Part shown: in pieces, positions 60,465 through 64,000 of the stretch
How the letters are laid out: the number at the start of each line of letters is the position of its first letter
Position numbering within the stretch: position 1 is the first letter of the stretch
NCBI GenBank assembly: GCA_023395395.1
Contig: JAEWZH010000021.1
Location: forward strand, 141,553-205,552
Length of the DNA: 64,000 nucleotides
Direction of reading: 5' to 3'
From: Bacteroidota bacterium
Lineage (GTDB): Bacteria; Bacteroidota; Bacteroidia; Bacteroidales; Porphyromonadaceae
The notes under the pieces: model-generated
Database searches by the model: none
The model's input: the letters and a program-made list of their open reading frames with translations, nothing else
What the model was told of the DNA's origin: nothing
Translations under genes and position numbers: made by a program

Positions 60465-61532
60465 ATGATAGAGACTATGGAGATTAAAACCACAAACCCA
60501 TCCTCCAATGGTATCCATGTACTCCTTATTTACACGGGGGGTACTATTGGCATGCTTGAAAATCCAGTGACCAATAGCCTCGAAGTTTGCGACTTTGCTT
60601 ACGTTACCGACCATGTTCAGGAGATTAATCAACTCCCTTTTGGAATCGACTCCATCACCTTTGATCCTCCTCAAGACTCAAGTGACGCTGGCACAGAGCT
60701 ATGGCAAAGTGTCGCAAATGTTATTCTTGAGTATTATAACAGCTATGATGGTTTTGTCGTCCTCCATGGTACGGACACCATGGCATACACCGCTTCGGGG
60801 CTCAGCTTTATGTTTGAGAACCTCAATAAGCCGGTAATCCTGACTGGTTCGCAGGTGCCAATAGGTAAGTTGCGCACAGACGGCAAGGAAAATCTCCTAA
60901 CGGCTCTCGAAATCGCAGCATATAAGGAGGATAATGGCAGGGCTGCAGTAAATGAGGTTTGTGTACTTTTTAATAACCAACTCCTACGTGGCAATCGCTC
61001 TACGAAAACTAGTGCAGATCATTTCCTCGCCTTTCAGTCTCCTAACTACCCCAATCTGGCTGATGTCGGTATCGATATAAAGTTTGCAAAAAATATAATT
61101 CTCCCCTATCCGGATGAAGAACTAAAGTGCCATATTGAGTTGGACAATAATGTACTGCTGATGAAACTATTCCCCGGCCTCAGTCCGGAAGTGATGAAGA
61201 GCTGCTTCAGCGCTCCGGGACTAAGGGGAATTGTGCTTGAGACCTTTGGCAGTGGCAATGCACCCTCCAATGACCGCTTTATGGATCTCATAAAGTGGGC
61301 GGTGGCGCAGGATATTGTGATTGTCAATGTCACTCAGTGCCAAAGAGGCAAGGTGCAGATGGAGCGCTATGAGACTGGCCGGACTCTCCTCGATGCCGGT
61401 GTATTGAGTGGATACGACATGACTGCCGAGGCGGCTCTTGCCAAGTTGATGTATCTATTGGGAAGATTCAATACAAGTGAAGAGGTAAAGTACTGGATGG
61501 GTATCAATCTCCGAGGTGAATTTACAATATAG
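60465..61532 (+). CDS. ansA: Type I L-asparaginase
   Basis: 355 residues from ATG 60465; ATG 60477 is equally possible. First catalytic Thr in IYTGGTIGMLENP, second motif FVVLHGTDTMAYTASGLSFM (Thr-Asp pair) and the lysine in the LRTDGKENLLTALEIA stretch. No signal peptide, hence the cytoplasmic type I enzyme that releases ammonia and aspartate, in keeping with an amino-acid fermenter. The stop abuts the MBL-hydrolase ATG. Confidence 0.93.
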   Translation: MIETMEIKTTNPSSNGIHVLLIYTGGTIGMLENPVTNSLEVCDFAYVTDHVQEINQLPFGIDSITFDPPQDSSDAGTELWQSVANVILEYYNSYDGFVVLHGTDTMAYTASGLSFMFENLNKPVILTGSQVPIGKLRTDGKENLLTALEIAAYKEDNGRAAVNEVCVLFNNQLLRGNRSTKTSADHFLAFQSPNYPNLADVGIDIKFAKNIILPYPDEELKCHIELDNNVLLMKLFPGLSPEVMKSCFSAPGLRGIVLETFGSGNAPSNDRFMDLIKWAVAQDIVIVNVTQCQRGKVQMERYETGRTLLDAGVLSGYDMTAEAALAKLMYLLGRFNTSEEVKYWMGINLRGEFTI

Positions 61533-62384
61533 ATGGAGAAAGAGACCTTCGGTCCATTGTTTAGACAGGAACAGAGCTCTTTAGACTTCACATTTGTCAG
61601 TCTTAGTAGCGGTAGTTGTGGCAATTGTGGGATACTCACATACAAAGATAAAAGTATCCTTATCGATGCTGGGGTAGGAATTCGGAGGTTCCAGCAGATA
61701 GTAAAGGAGCAGGCAATCGATATTAGTCGCGTACAGGGAATATTTATCACGCACGACCATGCTGATCATACCTGTGCTGCGGTACGACTTGCACATAAAT
61801 TCCAATGGCCCATTTATGCCGCCCCTGCCGTCGCAAGAGCTCTCCTATACCATCGATTTGCTAGTGCTACACTGAGTGCTTACCTCAAGAGTATCCAAAT
61901 AGGAGATAGGGTGCAGGTAGGAGAGATGTCCATTCGCTCCTTTGAAGTACCTCATGATTCTACCCAAAATGTAGGCTACGCTGTGGACACTCCTGTCGGT
62001 CGCTTCACGCTTATCACAGACATTGGAAAGGTGACGGACACTATCATAGAGGAGATAAAGGGGGCAAACTACCTCGTATTTGAGAGCAATTATGATCGGG
62101 AGATGCTATTGAATGGCTCCTATCCCTATTATCTCAAAGAGCGTATCATTAGTGGCGAAGGACACATAAGCAACCACGAGGCATCTCACGTTTTGACCCA
62201 TCATCTCCACGAGGGAGTTCGTTTCCTCGCTCTTTGCCACCTCAGCGGCGAGAATAATAGTCCCGATCTCGCTCTTGAGACTCTCAGGCAGACATTCCGA
62301 AAGCATCGCGATTGGGAAGCCGAGGGCTTGATCATCAAAGTCCTCAAGCGTGGTGAATGCTCTCCCATCTATGGGTTGGACTAA
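61533..62384 (+). CDS. Metallo-beta-lactamase-fold hydrolase (WalJ/YycJ-like)
   Basis: 283 residues. SLSSGSCGNCGILTYKDKSI at the start, metal motif FITHDHADHTCAAVRL (HxHxDH), then FEVPHDSTQNVGYAVDT, ITDIGKVTD and FESNYDREMLLNGSYPYYLK. This is the WalJ/YycJ subgroup, linked to DNA-processing nuclease activity in a few bacteria; the role is not settled. It starts at the base after the asparaginase stop. Confidence 0.85.
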   Translation: MEKETFGPLFRQEQSSLDFTFVSLSSGSCGNCGILTYKDKSILIDAGVGIRRFQQIVKEQAIDISRVQGIFITHDHADHTCAAVRLAHKFQWPIYAAPAVARALLYHRFASATLSAYLKSIQIGDRVQVGEMSIRSFEVPHDSTQNVGYAVDTPVGRFTLITDIGKVTDTIIEEIKGANYLVFESNYDREMLLNGSYPYYLKERIISGEGHISNHEASHVLTHHLHEGVRFLALCHLSGENNSPDLALETLRQTFRKHRDWEAEGLIIKVLKRGECSPIYGLD

Positions 62385-62400
62385 ACTTTTTCTATCAATA

Positions 62401-62432
62401 TTTGGCTATATTGAAAATCCTTGCTATCTTTG
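62401..62432 (+). promoter_or_regulatory. Promoter of the tRNA-Asp gene
   Basis: TTTG (62401-62404), a 20-nt spacer and TATCTTTG (62425-62432), about 33 nt ahead of the mature tRNA. Confidence 0.8.
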
Positions 62433-62465
62433 CCGAGCAAACCCCTAAAAGGGAAATCAGCAAAC

Positions 62466-62542
62466 GGTGTGGTAGTTCAGCTGGTTAGAATACCTGCCTG
62501 TCACGCAGGGGGTCGCGGGTTCGAGTCCCGTCCATACCGCCA
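62466..62542 (+). tRNA. tRNA-Asp (anticodon GTC), CCA encoded
   Basis: GGTGTGG pairs with CCATACC as acceptor stem (one G-T pair). D-arm region TTCAGCTGGTTAGAA, anticodon stem-loop CCTGCCTGTCACGCAGG with GTC at the loop centre, T-arm GCGGGTTCGAGTCCCGT, discriminator G and encoded CCA at 62540-62542. A hairpin terminator follows, then an integrase gene; tRNA genes of this kind are common integration targets. Confidence 0.96.
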
Positions 62543-62576
62543 GGGGTCTAAGACAAGAGATTCCAAAAGTAAGACA

Positions 62577-62615
62577 AGCCCTTCATATTCAATGAATATG
62601 AGGGGCTTTTTCTGT
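62577..62615 (+). terminator. Terminator after tRNA-Asp
   Basis: AGCCCTTCATATTC, three-base AAT loop, GAATATGAGGGGCT and a T-run (TTTTTC). Very stable, one mismatch-like G-T position. Confidence 0.88.
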
Positions 62616-62673
62616 TTAAAATGTCTTATGCGAAAGACAAGATAATTCCTAATTATGACAAAGTACAGACTCT

Positions 62674-62739
62674 AAACTGTACCCCTTTTGAAAAATCATG
62701 CGGGGGGTACAGTAAATCAAAACGCAGGGGGTACAGTTT
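62674..62739. repeat. GGGGTACAGT direct and inverted repeats between tRNA-Asp and integrase
   Basis: AAACTGTACCCC (62674-62685) is the inverted copy of GGGGTACAGTTT (62728-62739); a third copy GGGGTACAGT lies at 62704-62713, 24 bp from the last one. A looser inverted pair, AATTCCTAATTATGAC (62644-62659) and GTCAGGAATT (62740-62749), flanks them. Such sites beside a tyrosine integrase gene may be arm-type binding sites or operators (inference). Confidence 0.6.
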
Positions 62740-62836
62740 GTCAGGAATTGGCTGTAATTAGTCCTTATTTGGCTAGCTTCATAAAACTCATTTACAAATA
62801 GTTAAACGTAATTTTACAACATTAAAAAATGAGCTT

Positions 62837-63922
62837 ATGAGAAGTACATTTAGAATCCTTTTCTACGTGAAAAGAGACAAACAGAAATTGGATGGGACAC
62901 TTCCCATCATGTGCCGTATTACTGTTGATAGGCAGGCATCACGATTTAATACTAAGATAAACGTAAAACCGGACCTTTGGGATGCAAAGGCTGGAGCAGC
63001 TACAGGAAGAACCAGAGAAGCTTCAGAAATCAATGTTCTATTGAATGATATTAGAACAAGTATTCACAATGTTTACCATGATTTGTTGACTAAAGAAAAT
63101 AATGTGAACGCAGAACGAATCAAAAATGTTTTTCTTGGTAATGATATGAAGTATCAAACAGTTTTGGAGCTGTTTCAATGTCACAATGATAGTATAGCTA
63201 AGTTGGTGGGAATTACAAAGTCTAAAGATACCTATCAAAAGTATGAAGTGGCTCGTAAAAGAATGGCGGCATTTATAAACGAGTTTTACAATGCATCTGA
63301 TATTACATTAAAAGAGGTGAATCATATGTTTCTGCAAAACTTCGAAATTTATCTGATGACTACTTGTGGATGTAAAGAAAATACTGCAGCTAAGTTTCTG
63401 CAAAGATTCCGTACAATTATAATCATGGCTAAAAACAATGGGTGGATACATAAAGATCCCTTTGCTAATTTCAAAATAAGATTCAAAAAGACCGATCGTG
63501 GTTATCTGTCACAGGAAGAAATAGATTTAATCATCAATAAAGAGTTCTACACTGAACGTCTGGAAAAAGTTAGAGATATTTTCATTTTTAGTTGCTTTAC
63601 TGGTTTGGCATATATAGATGTTAAAAATTTGAGACAAACAGATATCCGAAAATCTTTCGACGGACGTATGTGGATTATGAGTAAAAGAGAGAAAACCGGA
63701 GTAAGTTATAATGTGCCTTTACTTGATATTCCATTACAAATTATAAAAAAATACGATGGTAAACAAAGTGATGATAAGGTACTTCCTGTAATGAGTAATC
63801 AGAAGATGAATGAGTATTTAAAGGAAATCGGAGCTTTATGTGGAATAAACAAAGATCTGACATTCCATGTCGGAAAGCATAGAGAAATTCGTAAATATCA
63901 AATAACCAGTAGATTAGTTTGA
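62837..63922 (+). CDS. Truncated tyrosine recombinase/integrase of a mobile element
   Basis: 361 residues. Arm-binding type start (STFRILFYVKRDKQKLDGTL, PIMCRITVDRQASRFNTK), SAM-like core-binding domain (about 105-210) and catalytic-domain start GYLSQEEIDLIINKEF, FSCFTGLAYIDVKNL (in this Bacteroidota clade Ala often replaces the first catalytic Arg), KREKTGVSYNVPLL. The expected HxxR segment breaks off at DLTFHVGKHREIRKYQ, and the final 40-50 residues with the nucleophilic Tyr are absent. It is likely inactive. The remaining 78 bases of the window show nothing recognisable. Confidence 0.85.
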   Translation: MRSTFRILFYVKRDKQKLDGTLPIMCRITVDRQASRFNTKINVKPDLWDAKAGAATGRTREASEINVLLNDIRTSIHNVYHDLLTKENNVNAERIKNVFLGNDMKYQTVLELFQCHNDSIAKLVGITKSKDTYQKYEVARKRMAAFINEFYNASDITLKEVNHMFLQNFEIYLMTTCGCKENTAAKFLQRFRTIIIMAKNNGWIHKDPFANFKIRFKKTDRGYLSQEEIDLIINKEFYTERLEKVRDIFIFSCFTGLAYIDVKNLRQTDIRKSFDGRMWIMSKREKTGVSYNVPLLDIPLQIIKKYDGKQSDDKVLPVMSNQKMNEYLKEIGALCGINKDLTFHVGKHREIRKYQITSRLV

Positions 63923-64000
63923 TTATCAATAAGGGATGGTAACGATAAGGAAACCAGTGAGCTTCTACACTCTACCTCATTTTGCCATTTCAAAGAACCA

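Overview
The window looks like chromosome of an anaerobic, amino-acid-fermenting member of the Bacteroidota, most likely Porphyromonas or a close relative (inference). The signs are Bacteroidota -33/-7 promoters (TTTG, about 19-20 nt, TAnnTTTG), a complete 2-oxoglutarate/succinyl-CoA to 4-hydroxybutyrate to crotonyl-CoA operon, paired gls-type glycine-lipid genes, an UpxY-led capsule locus, and DUF4292, spondin and MsrA-MsrB proteins. I could not confirm the species.

Layout. 1-7871 (minus): one operon, abfD, nifU-like, CoA-transferase, 4-hydroxybutyrate dehydrogenase, sucD, korA, korB (cut by the window edge). It is preceded by a promoter and a cobalamin riboswitch (8131-8343). 8795-18619 (plus): folC, a secreted Ntn hydrolase, rplM-rpsI-rpsB-tsf, rsmI and envelope genes, and crcB. 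18708-20867 (minus): an EF-G paralogue without the catalytic His. 21543-25248 (plus): an ECF sigma factor, a zinc anti-sigma-like protein, an RclC/DUF417 membrane protein, an MsrA-MsrB fusion and a double-spondin lipoprotein, probably an oxidant-stress module. 25440-32145 (plus): TPR protein, DUF4292 lipoprotein, EnvC-like activator, ribF and the gls pair. 32147-52733 (minus): a Wzx/Wzy-type capsule locus running from upxY to wza/wzc, with a Ser-type sulfatase beyond wzc. 52970-57608 (minus): metY-metX-thrA. 58257-62384 (plus): murF, zupT, asparaginase and an MBL hydrolase. 62466-64000: tRNA-Asp followed by a truncated tyrosine integrase, the edge of a mobile element.

The regulatory signals are the strongest discoveries. 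The metY-metX-thrA operon has a leader peptide with ten Met codons in thirty, followed by a terminator hairpin whose 5' arm can pair instead with the leader-peptide region; this is a classical methionine attenuator. The B12 riboswitch stands before a B12-independent succinate-to-butyrate branch, which suggests a cofactor-sensed choice between propionate and butyrate. All three divergent intergenic regions in the window carry an array of 10-bp palindromes at strict 22- or 23-bp spacing.

Inside the capsule locus three tightly coupled genes (opine dehydrogenase, ATP-grasp ligase, arginase-family hydrolase) lie directly downstream of genes for a UDP-N-acetylhexosaminuronic acid. I infer an opine or ornithine-type amino acid amide-linked to a uronic acid of the capsule. 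This is the best candidate for an undescribed biosynthetic system here.
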